From an uncultured Rhizobiaceae group bacterium (GTDB taxonomy: Bacteria; Pseudomonadota; Alphaproteobacteria; Rhizobiales; Rhizobiaceae): a DNA stretch of 46,720 nucleotides. The stretch spans positions 1 to 46,720 of the forward strand of contig CAJQPW010000038.1 of the NCBI GenBank assembly GCA_905480295.1, given 5' to 3'. This document shows positions 17,842 through 26,614 of the stretch, piece after piece; the stretch's first letter is position 1, and each line of letters begins with the position of its first letter. The notes under the pieces are model-generated. The model worked only from the letters and a program-made list of their open reading frames with translations, ran no database searches and was not told the origin of the DNA. Both the position numbers and the translations under genes were made by a program.

Positions 17842-18770
17842 TGGCAAACACCAACGGATCCATCGCTGTCATCGGAGCCGGGTTGATGGGGCATGGCATT
17901 GCTCTCGTCATGGCGAAAGCCGGGCACGAGGTTTGCCTTTCAGACCCGCACCAAGCATCCCGCGACACGGCCATCCAGCGGATAAAATCCAGTCTTCAGG
18001 ACATGGGCACATCCTCACGGGACACAGCCGATGCGGTAGCCCGGGTCACAATATGTGAAACTGTCAAAGAAGCCGTAAGAGACAGCTCTTTTGTCTTTGA
18101 GGCGGCTCCTGAAAAGCTTCCGCTGAAACAGAAATTATTTGCCGAAATTGAACAATTTGCTCCGCCAGACTGTGTGCTGGCATCCAACACATCGGTAATC
18201 CAGATCAGTCTGATTATGAAAGAGCTGAACAGCCGTCACCGCGCATTGGGAACCCACTGGTGGAACCCACCGCACATGATCCCACTTGTCGAGGTTATTC
18301 GCACAGAATGGACAGATGACGGCGTTGTCGATCAGATGATGTCCCTTTTGGCAGACGCTGAAAAAACCCCGGTTCGAGTGGAAAAAGATGTACCGGGTTT
18401 TATCGGCAACAGACTGCAACACGCCCTGTGGCGCGAAGCCATCAGCCTGGTTGAGAACGGAATCTGTGATGCCGAATCCGTTGATACCGTGGTCAAAGCC
18501 AGTTTTGGCCGCAGGCTGGCTGTGTTGGGACCGCTGGAAAATGCCGATCTGGTCGGCACTGATCTGACGCTAGACATCCACGAGAATGTATTGTTCGATC
18601 TTGAAAGCAGGAAAGGACCATCACCCTATCTGCAGAAAATTGTGGAAGATGGCAGATTGGGCATGAAATCGGGAAGCGGGTTGCGGGACTGGACTGAAGC
18701 TGAAGCCAGCGCTGTAGGCGCCAGGGTCCCCGCGTTTTTGAAAAAGTTGGGAAGCATCCTGAATACTTAA
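17841..18770 (+). CDS. 3-hydroxyacyl-CoA dehydrogenase family protein (possible hydroxy-acid or carnitine-type dehydrogenase)
   Basis: The 309-residue enzyme has an NAD-binding motif V-I-G-A-G-L-M-G-H-G-I-A near the start, SNTSVIQIS, the family active-site region H-W-W-N-P-P-H-M-I-P-L-V-E-V-I and D-V-P-G-F-I-G-N-R-L. Single-module members of this length include L-carnitine dehydrogenase and L-gulonate dehydrogenase as well as fatty acid enzymes. It lies in the same operon as a BKACE enzyme. In carnitine degradation a dehydrogenase of this family makes the beta-keto acid that BKACE then cleaves, so an analogous role here is likely. The exact substrate is not visible. Confidence 0.9.
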   Translation: MANTNGSIAVIGAGLMGHGIALVMAKAGHEVCLSDPHQASRDTAIQRIKSSLQDMGTSSRDTADAVARVTICETVKEAVRDSSFVFEAAPEKLPLKQKLFAEIEQFAPPDCVLASNTSVIQISLIMKELNSRHRALGTHWWNPPHMIPLVEVIRTEWTDDGVVDQMMSLLADAEKTPVRVEKDVPGFIGNRLQHALWREAISLVENGICDAESVDTVVKASFGRRLAVLGPLENADLVGTDLTLDIHENVLFDLESRKGPSPYLQKIVEDGRLGMKSGSGLRDWTEAEASAVGARVPAFLKKLGSILNT

Positions 18771-18811
18771 TGGAAATGCCGGGCTTAAACCGGCTTATTG
18801 GGAGGAATGAA

Positions 18812-20089
18812 ATGACCTGGAAATTATCACATATAGACCGACGCCGGTTTCTCACTGTCACGGGTGGTGCGCTGGCCGCGCCGGCAATCCTGCACTCAAC
18901 ACGGTCTTATGCTGCCAATCCAACCATCAAAGTCGGCTATGTCAGCCCGAAGACCGGACCACTGGCCGGATTTGCTGAAGCCGATGACTACATCATCAGT
19001 GGGTTGAAACAGAAATTTGCAGCTGGCGTCGCCAACAATGGCAAAAACTGGAACATTGAAATCATTACCCGCGATAGCCAGTCCAACCCGAACCGGGCGT
19101 CGGAAGTGGCATCAGAACTGCTGCTGGGTGAGGAAGTTGATATCATCACGGCTGCAGCCACCCCGGACACCACCAACCCAGTAGCCGATCAGGCTGAACT
19201 CAACGGCACCCCGTGCATCACCACGGACTGCCCGTGGCAACCCTATTTCTTCGGACGCAATGGCAATCCGGCTACGGGTTTCGAAAACACCTATCACTTC
19301 TTCTGGGGGCTTGAAGATGTTATCGGCGCCTTCCTCGATATGTGGGGCAAAGGTAGTGCGGCCAAGAAAGTGGGAGGCCTGTTCCCCAATGACGCCGACG
19401 GCAACGCCTGGGGTGACGCCAATCTCGGATTGCCAAAACCGTTTGCTGCAGCAGGATACGACTTGGTCGATCCGGGCCGTTATCAGCCTTTGAGCGATGA
19501 TTTCTCCTCGCAGATCCAGGCTTTTAAAAACGCCGGATGTGAGATCGTAACCGGCGTGATGATCCCACCCGACTTTGCAACTTTCTGGTCGCAGGCCGCG
19601 CAGCAGGGTTTCAACCCGAAGATTGTCACAATAGGCAAGGCTCTGTTGTTCCCATCGGTGATTGATTCACTTGGTGACCGTGGCAATGGGCTGTCGTCTG
19701 AAGTGTGGTGGTCACCCAATCATCCGTTTTCTTCGTCGCTCACTGGCATATCTGCAAAAGATCTCGCTGCGGGCTACACCCAGGATACCGGCAAGCAGTG
19801 GACACAGCCCATCGGGTTCCGCCATGCGCTGTTTGAAGTGGTTGCAGATGTGGTTTCACGCACCGATGATCTCGACAGCCCCGAGTCGGTGGTTGCTGCA
19901 ATTGCAGCGACAAAACTCGACACCATGGTCGGCCCCGTCGACTGGTCCAGCGGTCCAGTAAAAAATGTTTCCAAAACGCCACTCGTCTCCGGACAATGGC
20001 AGGCAGAAAACGGCAAGTATGATCTGAAGATTGTTGCCAATTCGGCTGCACCGCAGATTCCGCTGACCGGCGATCTTAAGATGCTTTAA
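18812..20089 (+). CDS. Liv-type ABC transporter substrate-binding protein, Tat-exported
   Basis: From the ATG at 18812, with GGGAGGA six bases upstream, the protein has 425 residues. The N-terminus holds a twin-arginine signal (D-R-R-R-F-L-T-V-T at residues 9-17) followed by a hydrophobic stretch and A-Y-A-A-like cleavage region (S-Y-A-A). The mature part is a Peripla_BP_6 receptor, beginning I-K-V-G-Y-V-S-P-K-T-G-P-L-A-G-F, the type that serves branched-chain amino acid and aromatic acid importers. It is followed by a strong hairpin and then the two ATPases and two permeases. Ligand unknown, probably a carboxylate fed to the enzymes in the operon. Confidence 0.93.
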   Translation: MTWKLSHIDRRRFLTVTGGALAAPAILHSTRSYAANPTIKVGYVSPKTGPLAGFAEADDYIISGLKQKFAAGVANNGKNWNIEIITRDSQSNPNRASEVASELLLGEEVDIITAAATPDTTNPVADQAELNGTPCITTDCPWQPYFFGRNGNPATGFENTYHFFWGLEDVIGAFLDMWGKGSAAKKVGGLFPNDADGNAWGDANLGLPKPFAAAGYDLVDPGRYQPLSDDFSSQIQAFKNAGCEIVTGVMIPPDFATFWSQAAQQGFNPKIVTIGKALLFPSVIDSLGDRGNGLSSEVWWSPNHPFSSSLTGISAKDLAAGYTQDTGKQWTQPIGFRHALFEVVADVVSRTDDLDSPESVVAAIAATKLDTMVGPVDWSSGPVKNVSKTPLVSGQWQAENGKYDLKIVANSAAPQIPLTGDLKML

Positions 20090-20096
20090 TCGACCC

Positions 20097-20125
20097 GATC
20101 CCCGGCGAACATCGCGCCGGGGATC
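20097..20125 (+). terminator. Perfect 11-bp GC hairpin after the binding-protein gene
   Basis: GATCCCCGGCG (20097-20107) and CGCCGGGGATC (20115-20125) are exact reverse complements with a seven-base loop, followed by AGCTTTTC. It fills the 75-bp gap between the receptor stop and the first ATPase. It should act as partial terminator or 3-prime end stabiliser so that the receptor is made in excess. Confidence 0.75.
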
Positions 20126-20164
20126 AGCTTTTCATTCCATCGATCTTTTTGCGCAATTGAGCCC

Positions 20165-20911
20165 ATGACCGCCATTTTGAAACTGGACCGGCTATCGAAA
20201 TCCTTTGGCGCGGTGGTGGTCTCCGATGAGACTTCGATCGAGGTCGAAGCGGGCGAGGCGCTTGGGATCATCGGCCCTAACGGTGCCGGAAAAACTTCCA
20301 TGTTCAACCTGATTACGGGAACGCTGACGCCGGATTCCGGCACCATCCATTTTCAGGGAGAAAACGTGACCAAAAAAAGTGCAGCTGTCCGCTGTCGTGC
20401 CGGAATGGCGCGCAGCTTTCAGGTGCCGCAACCTTTTGACGGGCTGAGTGTTTTCGAAAATGCCCTGGTCGCAGCTACTCAGGGTGCTGGAATGCGCGGG
20501 CATGATGCCGAAAATCATTGTCTGGAAATTCTTGAAAATACGGCTTTGCTCGACAAGGCCAATGTAACCGCTGGGTCGCTGACATTGCTCGACCGCAAAC
20601 GGCTTGAGCTCACCAGGGCACTTTGTGCGAAGCCCAAATTGCTGTTGCTGGACGAAATCGCCGGCGGTCTGACGGAAGCTGAATGTGTTTCGCTGGTCGA
20701 TACGATCCGTTCGATTCGGGAAACCGGGATTTCGATTATCTGGATCGAACATGTTGTTCACGCATTGCTGGCTGTGGTGGACAGGCTGACAGTTATCGAT
20801 TTCGGCCGCGTGATTGCAAACGGCGAACCCAAGGCGATTATGGCAAGCAAACAAGTTCAGGAAATTTATCTGGGAATCGAAGTCGACGGGGAGATGGAAG
20901 GCCATGGCTGA
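20165..20911 (+). CDS. Liv-type ABC transporter ATP-binding protein (LivG-like)
   Basis: The 248-residue ATPase has Walker A GPNGAGKT (37-44) and Walker B L-L-L-L-D-E-I-A-G-G-L-T-E. The ABC signature position reads L-T-L-L-D-R-K-R-L-E-L instead of LSGGQ; this variant is familiar from a subgroup of LivG-like ATPases, so it is probably functional. It pairs with the downstream LivF-like protein to power import. Its stop overlaps the next start by eight bases. Confidence 0.93.
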   Translation: MTAILKLDRLSKSFGAVVVSDETSIEVEAGEALGIIGPNGAGKTSMFNLITGTLTPDSGTIHFQGENVTKKSAAVRCRAGMARSFQVPQPFDGLSVFENALVAATQGAGMRGHDAENHCLEILENTALLDKANVTAGSLTLLDRKRLELTRALCAKPKLLLLDEIAGGLTEAECVSLVDTIRSIRETGISIIWIEHVVHALLAVVDRLTVIDFGRVIANGEPKAIMASKQVQEIYLGIEVDGEMEGHG

Positions 20912-21608
20912 TCCCCTGCTCACGCTGACCCGGCTGGATGCCCACTATAATGACTTTCAGGCCCTTTTCGGCATCGACTTTGATATCGCTGAAGGTGAAG
21001 TCGTCGCCATAATTGGGTCAAACGGCGCCGGAAAAAGCACGCTGATGCGCTCTATCAGCGGGTTGATCACAAATGGTGCGTCACAGATCAGTTACCGGGG
21101 TGAGCAGATCGGGGCTCTTCGAGCCGATCAGATCGCAGAGAAGGGAATCGCACTGGTGCCCGAGGGCCGCCAGCTCTTTCCATCCCTGTCGGTGGAAGAA
21201 AACTTGCTGATCGGGGGCCAGATCGGACGCTCCGGTCCCTGGTCGCTGGCCAAAATATTCGAACTATTCCCCGTTTTGCAGGAAAGGCGGGATCAGGCGT
21301 CCACTTCTCTTTCGGGCGGGCAACAGCAGATGGTTGCCATCGGGCGCGCACTGATGGCCAATCCAGACTTGCTGCTGCTGGATGAAGTCAGTCTCGGTCT
21401 GGCGCCCGTCATCATAAAATCGATCTATGACGCCTTGCCCCAAATCGTAGGTGGGGGAATGAGCGCGGTGATCGTGGAACAGGATATTTCAAAAGCCCTG
21501 TCGGTATCCTCTCGATTTTACTGTCTGCAAGAAGGCCGGGTATCGCTTGAAGGCGAATCCGGCAGCCAAACGCGCGAGGCCATAAGCCGCGCCTATTTTG
21601 GAGTCTGA
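20904..21608 (+). CDS. Liv-type ABC transporter ATP-binding protein (LivF-like)
   Basis: From ATG 20904, preceded by GGAAGG, the protein has 234 residues with Walker A GSNGAGKST, a canonical signature LSGGQQQMVAIGRAL and Walker B L-L-L-L-D-E-V-S-L-G-L-A-P. It contains the LivF-typical V-P-E-G-R-Q-L-F-P-S-L-S-V-E-E-N-L. The start inside the preceding gene and the TGATG junction with the next gene show tight translational coupling. Confidence 0.95.
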   Translation: MADPLLTLTRLDAHYNDFQALFGIDFDIAEGEVVAIIGSNGAGKSTLMRSISGLITNGASQISYRGEQIGALRADQIAEKGIALVPEGRQLFPSLSVEENLLIGGQIGRSGPWSLAKIFELFPVLQERRDQASTSLSGGQQQMVAIGRALMANPDLLLLDEVSLGLAPVIIKSIYDALPQIVGGGMSAVIVEQDISKALSVSSRFYCLQEGRVSLEGESGSQTREAISRAYFGV

Positions 21609-22477
21609 TGCACGTGGATTGGATCAATTCAATCATTCAGGGTGTCCTGCTCGGCGGACTGTACGCCATGATTGCAGCTGGCCTGTCGCTGATATTCGGC
21701 GTGATGCGACTGGTCAATATCGCCCATGGCGATCTGATCATTCTGGCTGCCTATCTTGGTCTCACCGTAGCCAGCGCACTTGGGCTTTATCCGCTAACCG
21801 CACTGTTGATCGTGGTTCCTGTGATGGCGGTGATTGGCTATGGCCTGCAGCGCATTGTCCTCAACAACACGCTGAGCGACGACATTTTGCCGCCGCTGCT
21901 GGTCACATTTGGCCTCTCAGTCATCATTCAAAATGGTTTGCTGGAGATTTATTCGGCCGACCCTCAAAAACTGGACGCCGGACAATTGGGGGTTGCCAGT
22001 ACCAACGTTGCTGGGATTTCTGTTGGCCTCTTGCCGCTCCTGATGTTCGTCACGGCCGTTGTCGTTATCGCCGGCCTGCAATGGATATTTTACCGCACCG
22101 CTCTCGGCAGAGCCTTCCGCGCCGTCTCTGATAATCAGGATGTTGCGCAATTAATGGGCCTTAACAAGCGCCACGTCTATGGTGTCGCCATGGCACTTTC
22201 TTTGGCTGTAGTCGCGCTGGCCGGTATCTTTCTCGGAATGCGCACAAGCTTCGACCCCTCGATTGGGGGGGGACGCCTGATCTTCGGCTTTGAAGCAGTC
22301 ATCATCGGTGGGCTCGGAAACCTGTGGGGTACTCTGGTCGGCGGCGTCATACTGGGTGTGGCGCAAAATATAGGAGCTCAGATCAATCCCGGTTGGCAGG
22401 TGCTCGCAGGTCATGTGGTATTTCTCTTCATCCTTGCTGTCCGCCCCCGTGGCCTGTTTCCCCGGATGACGGGGTGA
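21608..22477 (+). CDS. Liv-type ABC transporter permease (LivH-like)
   Basis: This 289-residue membrane protein has about eight helices and the family start Q-G-V-L-L-G-G-L-Y-A-M-I-A-A-G-L-S-L-I-F-G-V followed by N-I-A-H-G-D-L. Near the C-terminus, F-E-A-V-I-I-G-G-L-G-N-L-W-G-T-L-V-G-G is the conserved ATPase-contacting and channel region. It forms the heterodimeric channel with the next gene product. The ATG overlaps the LivF-like stop by one base. Confidence 0.95.
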   Translation: MHVDWINSIIQGVLLGGLYAMIAAGLSLIFGVMRLVNIAHGDLIILAAYLGLTVASALGLYPLTALLIVVPVMAVIGYGLQRIVLNNTLSDDILPPLLVTFGLSVIIQNGLLEIYSADPQKLDAGQLGVASTNVAGISVGLLPLLMFVTAVVVIAGLQWIFYRTALGRAFRAVSDNQDVAQLMGLNKRHVYGVAMALSLAVVALAGIFLGMRTSFDPSIGGGRLIFGFEAVIIGGLGNLWGTLVGGVILGVAQNIGAQINPGWQVLAGHVVFLFILAVRPRGLFPRMTG

Positions 22478-22481
22478 TCCG

Positions 22482-23513
22482 ATGAGCAGCATGCAAGACC
22501 ACACAGTTGTAAGATCATCCCGCGCCAGCCGGTTTGCGGCTCTTGCCGGAATTGCCATTCTGATCCTGCTGATCGCGGCGCCCCTTTGGGCTGGTCGAGC
22601 CGACATGCGTCTGCTCGGCGAATTGTTCCTGTATCTGGCTCTGGCCAGTCTTTGGAACCTGCTTGCGGGCTACGCGGGGCTGGTTTCCGTCGGTCAGCAG
22701 GCTTTTGTTGGTTTTGGTGGGTATTTATTGTTTGCCCTGACCATATTCGGCGGATTGCACCCGGTACTGGCGATCGGTGTGGCGGGTCTGTTGGGTGCGG
22801 CGATTGCGGTGCCTGTTGCTTTGCTGATCTTTCGCCTTCGAGGGGCCTATTTTGCCATTGGGACCTGGGTTGTGGCAGAAGTTTTTCGACTGACCTTTGC
22901 CCAAATATCGGTACTGGGTGGCGGGTCTGGTTCCTCCCTTCCTGTTTCAATCGTTAAATCGGTTGCGGCCAACCGCACCATGCGGGAATGGACCAGCTAC
23001 TGGATGGCCCTGGGACTGGTGGTGTTGGTACTGGCGGTTGTCTACCTCTTTTTGCGCTCAAGGCGGGGACTGGCTTTGACCGCAATCCGCGACAATGAGC
23101 TGGCAGCAAGCTCTCTCGGTATTGATATCTGGAAAACCCAGTTCCAGGTTTATGTGGTCACCGCCGGACTGACCGCATTGACCGGCGGACTGATCTTTCT
23201 GCAGAAATTGCGCATTTCGCCGGATGCTGCTTTTTCCGTGAACGACTGGACCGCTTTTGTCATCTTCATCGTTGTAATTGGCGGCATCGGCACCATTGAA
23301 GGACCAATCATTGGAACGCTGGTATATTTTGCCCTTCGCGAGTTTCTTTCGGATCTCGGCACCATCTATCTAATCGTTTTGGGCGTCGTCGCGATCTTGA
23401 TCATGCTGAAGGCACCCAAGGGACTTTGGGGCCTTATTCGTGAACGCTGGGGCATTGAGCTCTTTCCCCTCAGCCATCGCGTCATATATTCCAAACCGGA
23501 CAAGGAAAAATAA
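22482..23513 (+). CDS. Liv-type ABC transporter permease (LivM-like)
   Basis: The 343-residue protein has the LivM landmarks W-N-L-L-A-G-Y-A-G-L-V-S-V-G-Q-Q-A-F-V-G and A-I-R-D-N-E-L-A-A-S-S-L-G-I, and about ten hydrophobic segments. It starts four bases after the LivH-like stop and its stop overlaps the BKACE start (TAATG). With the binding protein, the two ATPases and LivH-like permease it completes a five-part importer embedded inside a catabolic operon, so the importer most likely brings in the substrate of the flanking enzymes. Confidence 0.95.
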   Translation: MSSMQDHTVVRSSRASRFAALAGIAILILLIAAPLWAGRADMRLLGELFLYLALASLWNLLAGYAGLVSVGQQAFVGFGGYLLFALTIFGGLHPVLAIGVAGLLGAAIAVPVALLIFRLRGAYFAIGTWVVAEVFRLTFAQISVLGGGSGSSLPVSIVKSVAANRTMREWTSYWMALGLVVLVLAVVYLFLRSRRGLALTAIRDNELAASSLGIDIWKTQFQVYVVTAGLTALTGGLIFLQKLRISPDAAFSVNDWTAFVIFIVVIGGIGTIEGPIIGTLVYFALREFLSDLGTIYLIVLGVVAILIMLKAPKGLWGLIRERWGIELFPLSHRVIYSKPDKEK

Positions 23514-24448
23514 TGGCTAAACCGCAGAAGAAGACGATCATTACCTGTGCCGTGACCGGGGCAATCCATACGCCAACCATGTCGGATGCCCTGCCCTATA
23601 CAACCGATGACATTGCCAGCCAGGCCATTGCCGCAGCAGAGGCCGGTGCCTCGATCCTGCATCTGCACGCCCGTAACCCCGACGATGGCAGCGTATCGCT
23701 GGATATCGACCATTTTGGTGGTTTCCTGCCCCGGATCAAACAGGCCACCAATGCGGTGGTGAACATTTCGACCGGCGGTTCGTTGAAAACCACGATAGAA
23801 GACCGGATTGCCCCAGCGCTGCGTTATTCACCCGAAATGTGTTCCTTAAACATGGGGTCGATGAACTTCTCCTTTCACCCGCTGGCCAAACGCTATGACA
23901 CCTGGAAATTCGACTGGGAAAAGGACTATGTCGAAAACTCAGACACCTATATTTTCCGGAACACGTTTCGTGACATTGGTGTGGTGGCAGAAACTTTGGC
24001 CCCACACGACATTAAATTTGAGCATGAATGTTACGATGTCGGCCATCTCTACAATTTGCGTTTCTGCATGGATATTGGCCTGTTTAAGGCACCGATCTTT
24101 CTGCAATTTGTGTTTGGGATTCTGGGTGGTATCGGACCGGAGGTTGATAATCTTATTTTTATGAAGCGAACCGCTGACGGGCTGTTTGGCGATGATTATC
24201 GCTGGTCGGTTCTTGGTGCAGGTGCCGCCCAGATGCCACTGGCGACCACCGGCAGTCAAATGGGTGGACATGTGCGTGTTGGCCTTGAGGACAGCCTGTT
24301 CGTCTCGCGGGGAATATTGGCAGAAAACAATGCCCAACAGGTGGCGAAAATCAAACGCATCGTTGAGGACCTGGGCAGTTCGGTCGCCTCGCCAGACGAG
24401 GCCCGAGACATTCTCCAGTTGAAAGGGGGAGACCGAGTTAATTTCTGA
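23513..24448 (+). CDS. BKACE family beta-keto acid cleavage enzyme (DUF849)
   Basis: The 311-residue protein has the BKACE metal motif H-L-H-A-R-N-P-D-D-G (His50 and His52) and the C-terminal G-H-V-R-V-G-L-E-D-S with a further zinc ligand. Family enzymes react a beta-keto acid with acetyl-CoA to give acetoacetate plus a new CoA ester, or related cleavage products. It is the last gene of the operon and overlaps LivM-like by one base. The dehydrogenases upstream can supply a beta-keto acid. Known members act on 3-keto-5-aminohexanoate and dehydrocarnitine; the substrate here is open. Confidence 0.93.
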   Translation: MAKPQKKTIITCAVTGAIHTPTMSDALPYTTDDIASQAIAAAEAGASILHLHARNPDDGSVSLDIDHFGGFLPRIKQATNAVVNISTGGSLKTTIEDRIAPALRYSPEMCSLNMGSMNFSFHPLAKRYDTWKFDWEKDYVENSDTYIFRNTFRDIGVVAETLAPHDIKFEHECYDVGHLYNLRFCMDIGLFKAPIFLQFVFGILGGIGPEVDNLIFMKRTADGLFGDDYRWSVLGAGAAQMPLATTGSQMGGHVRVGLEDSLFVSRGILAENNAQQVAKIKRIVEDLGSSVASPDEARDILQLKGGDRVNF

Positions 24449-24584
24449 CCAGCCGTTATTATAAGTGCCAACATCTGTCCCAACAAATCAATCCAGCGAA
24501 GCTTTCGACCCGTTCAAAATTGCCTAATATCATTAAGCTGTTCCCCATTTTTTGTTGTAAAATTTTTCCATAACCAGTTGTATT

Positions 24585-24606
24585 TATTATTTTAATCAAA
24601 ATAATA
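24585..24606. repeat. AT-only inverted repeat in the 336-bp gap before the dioxygenase gene
   Basis: TATTATTTT (24585-24593) and AAAATAATA (24598-24606) are exact reverse complements with a four-base centre. The gap 24449-24784 is visibly more AT-rich than its surroundings and holds no convincing ORF. The repeat may be an operator or upstream promoter element of the dioxygenase; no T-run after a GC stem is present, so a terminator is unlikely. Confidence 0.45.
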
Positions 24607-24784
24607 TTTGTGCCGTGGCGCTTGAATGTAGATCAACTCATAATTGAGCAAGGTCCACACAGCCTGCTCTTTGGCGTTGTCGATTGTCTGAAACACCGAG
24701 CTTTACGGCAATCTAAATCGATCCGTGAGTTGAGCACATGTGTGACCCGCATGAACTGACCCAAGCCGCTCACACGAGGATTCG

Positions 24785-25585
24785 ATGCACCTTAATCAAC
24801 ATCAATTGGACACCATTCACCGCGACGGATTTTTGTTGTTGCCGTCGCTGTTTTCCAACAGCGAAATCGATCGTTTAAGCGAGCGGCTTCCGGCCCTCTG
24901 GTCGGAGCGATGTCAGGCAAACATATTGGAAAAGGACAGTGATACGGTACGCATGACGCTGGCATTGCATAAGCGTGACAAACGGTTTGCAGAGCTTGTT
25001 GTGGATCCCAGATTGGTAACACCGGCACAACAATTACGCCCGGAGCCGCTCTACATTCAGCAAACGAAGGTCAACAATAAAGCGCCAAATTCAAAAGACA
25101 TCTGGCAATGGCATCATGATTTCGGCAACCACCGGATTAACGACGGAATCGCCCGCCCACTGGCGCTCAACATTCACGTGTTTCTAGATGATGTTGATCA
25201 TTTCAATGGTCCGATATGTTTCATACCGGGCTCGCATGTGGCCAAGGATGATACATTGATTGACCATAACGTATTTTATGATGATCAAACATCATCGTTT
25301 GCCGTCTGGGCAGTCGATGACGATGTCGTCAAACACAGGCTCTTGGCAGCGGAAAAACGGCAAGCCGGACGTAGCATTGTCGCTGCCACCGGTGTGCGCG
25401 GTTCTGCCCTGATCTTCTTTGATACCACCCTTCATTGTTCTCCGGCCAACATCTCCCTGAACAAGCGGTCGATATTTTCGATGATCGTCAATCCCGTCAG
25501 CAACAAATATACAATTGATACCCGTCCTGATCACCTCCATCATAAAGACCTGACCCCGCTACCCAATTACGCTGTCGCGGTTTAG
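24785..25585 (+). CDS. Phytanoyl-CoA dioxygenase family protein, EctD-like
   Basis: The 266-residue enzyme has the iron site of non-heme 2-oxoglutarate dioxygenases: W-H-H-D-F (His110, Asp112) and distal His217 in D-T-T-L-H-C-S-P-A-N, with Arg228 placed to bind 2-oxoglutarate. The region from Y-I-Q-Q-T-K-V-N-N through N-G-P-I-C-F-I-P-G-S-H resembles ectoine hydroxylase (EctD) strongly, including W-H-x-D-F and N-G-P. It is shorter than EctD and has no ectoine synthesis genes nearby, so it more likely hydroxylates or demethylates another small metabolite. It stands alone on the plus strand, followed 118 bases later by a hydrolase. Confidence 0.88.
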   Translation: MHLNQHQLDTIHRDGFLLLPSLFSNSEIDRLSERLPALWSERCQANILEKDSDTVRMTLALHKRDKRFAELVVDPRLVTPAQQLRPEPLYIQQTKVNNKAPNSKDIWQWHHDFGNHRINDGIARPLALNIHVFLDDVDHFNGPICFIPGSHVAKDDTLIDHNVFYDDQTSSFAVWAVDDDVVKHRLLAAEKRQAGRSIVAATGVRGSALIFFDTTLHCSPANISLNKRSIFSMIVNPVSNKYTIDTRPDHLHHKDLTPLPNYAVAV

Positions 25586-25703
25586 TCAGCTCTCCAGTAC
25601 AGCATCAAATTCACCTGTGATCTTCGGCGCTCGACAGGATGAAACTCACGACACAATGCGGTAGAATCGCTTCAAGTCGTCAGTTCTCCAAGGAAGCCTC
25701 CCC

Positions 25704-26591
25704 ATGTCGTCACCGTCGAATAAACTCGTTCGCCCGACCGTCTACCAGTTCGCATTTGGTGAAGCTGTCATCACCAATGTGCTGGAAGGGTATATCCACC
25801 GCGCTGATCTGCACCCCTTCATCGCAACCAACGCCGATGCCGGTGCCGTAGAAGAACTGGCCAACCAATATCGCATTCCCTTCCCCGCATTGGAGCACAA
25901 TTTTGTTTCAACGATCATCGAAACCGGGGGTAAGTTGATCGTCGTTGATCCGGGATTTGGTGCCGCCGCCCCGGCACCAAGCACAGGTGGATTTATGGAT
26001 GCCCTGAACCGGGCGGGATATCAGGCAGAAGACGTGGATATTGTTCTGATAAGCCATTGCCACCCAGACCATATTGGCAACGTTGCAAGCGATGGTGTGG
26101 CGACATTTGCCAATGCTGAGATCGTCATCGGCCGCACTGAATTTGAATTCTGGAAACGCGGTGACTCCATATCCGAGATGCGGCAGCCAACACTGGCACT
26201 GTTTCGCAAGGTGCTGCTTCCTTTGGAAGACCAATTGAGGCTGATTGAGCCCGGCGATCAGGTTGTTGACGGACTTTCAGCCGTTGACGCCTTTGGCCAT
26301 TCTGCAGGGCATCTGGTTTTCCGGTTTAGCAGCGGCGGACGGGAACTGGTTCTCCTCAACGATACGACACCTCACTATGTGGCTTCATTCGCCCATCCCG
26401 AGTGGCACTTTTCAATGGATGACGATCCAGTGAAAGCAGCTGAAACCCGCCGGAGAATTCTCGATGACTGCGCGGCCAGCGCCGTTCCTGTGATCGGATT
26501 TCACCTGCCATTCCCGTCAATCGGTTTCGTTGAAACCCTGCAAGACGGATTCGAGTTTCGGCCAGCCACCTATCAGTTTCAACTGACCTGA
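25704..26591 (+). CDS. Metallo-beta-lactamase-fold hydrolase
   Basis: The 295-residue protein carries the di-metal motif S-H-C-H-P-D-H-I-G-N (HxHxDH at 118-123), with further likely ligands in A-F-G-H-S-A-G-H and a final His near I-G-F-H-L-P-F-P-S. This belongs to the MBL superfamily, whose members hydrolyse thioesters, lactones and phosphoesters or act as oxidoreductases. AAGGAAG lies upstream of the ATG. It follows the dioxygenase and is convergent with the second cyclase gene (23-bp gap). Function in the neighbouring pathway is not clear. Confidence 0.9.
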   Translation: MSSPSNKLVRPTVYQFAFGEAVITNVLEGYIHRADLHPFIATNADAGAVEELANQYRIPFPALEHNFVSTIIETGGKLIVVDPGFGAAAPAPSTGGFMDALNRAGYQAEDVDIVLISHCHPDHIGNVASDGVATFANAEIVIGRTEFEFWKRGDSISEMRQPTLALFRKVLLPLEDQLRLIEPGDQVVDGLSAVDAFGHSAGHLVFRFSSGGRELVLLNDTTPHYVASFAHPEWHFSMDDDPVKAAETRRRILDDCAASAVPVIGFHLPFPSIGFVETLQDGFEFRPATYQFQLT

Positions 26592-26614
26592 TCAGACTGA
26601 AATTCGTCTCCAGG

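Noticed and set aside
17841-24448. Calling the operon a carnitine degradation cluster
   Set aside because: The dehydrogenase-BKACE logic matches, but the cyclase, cupin, SDR and Liv-type importer are not part of that pathway, so the substrate is left open.
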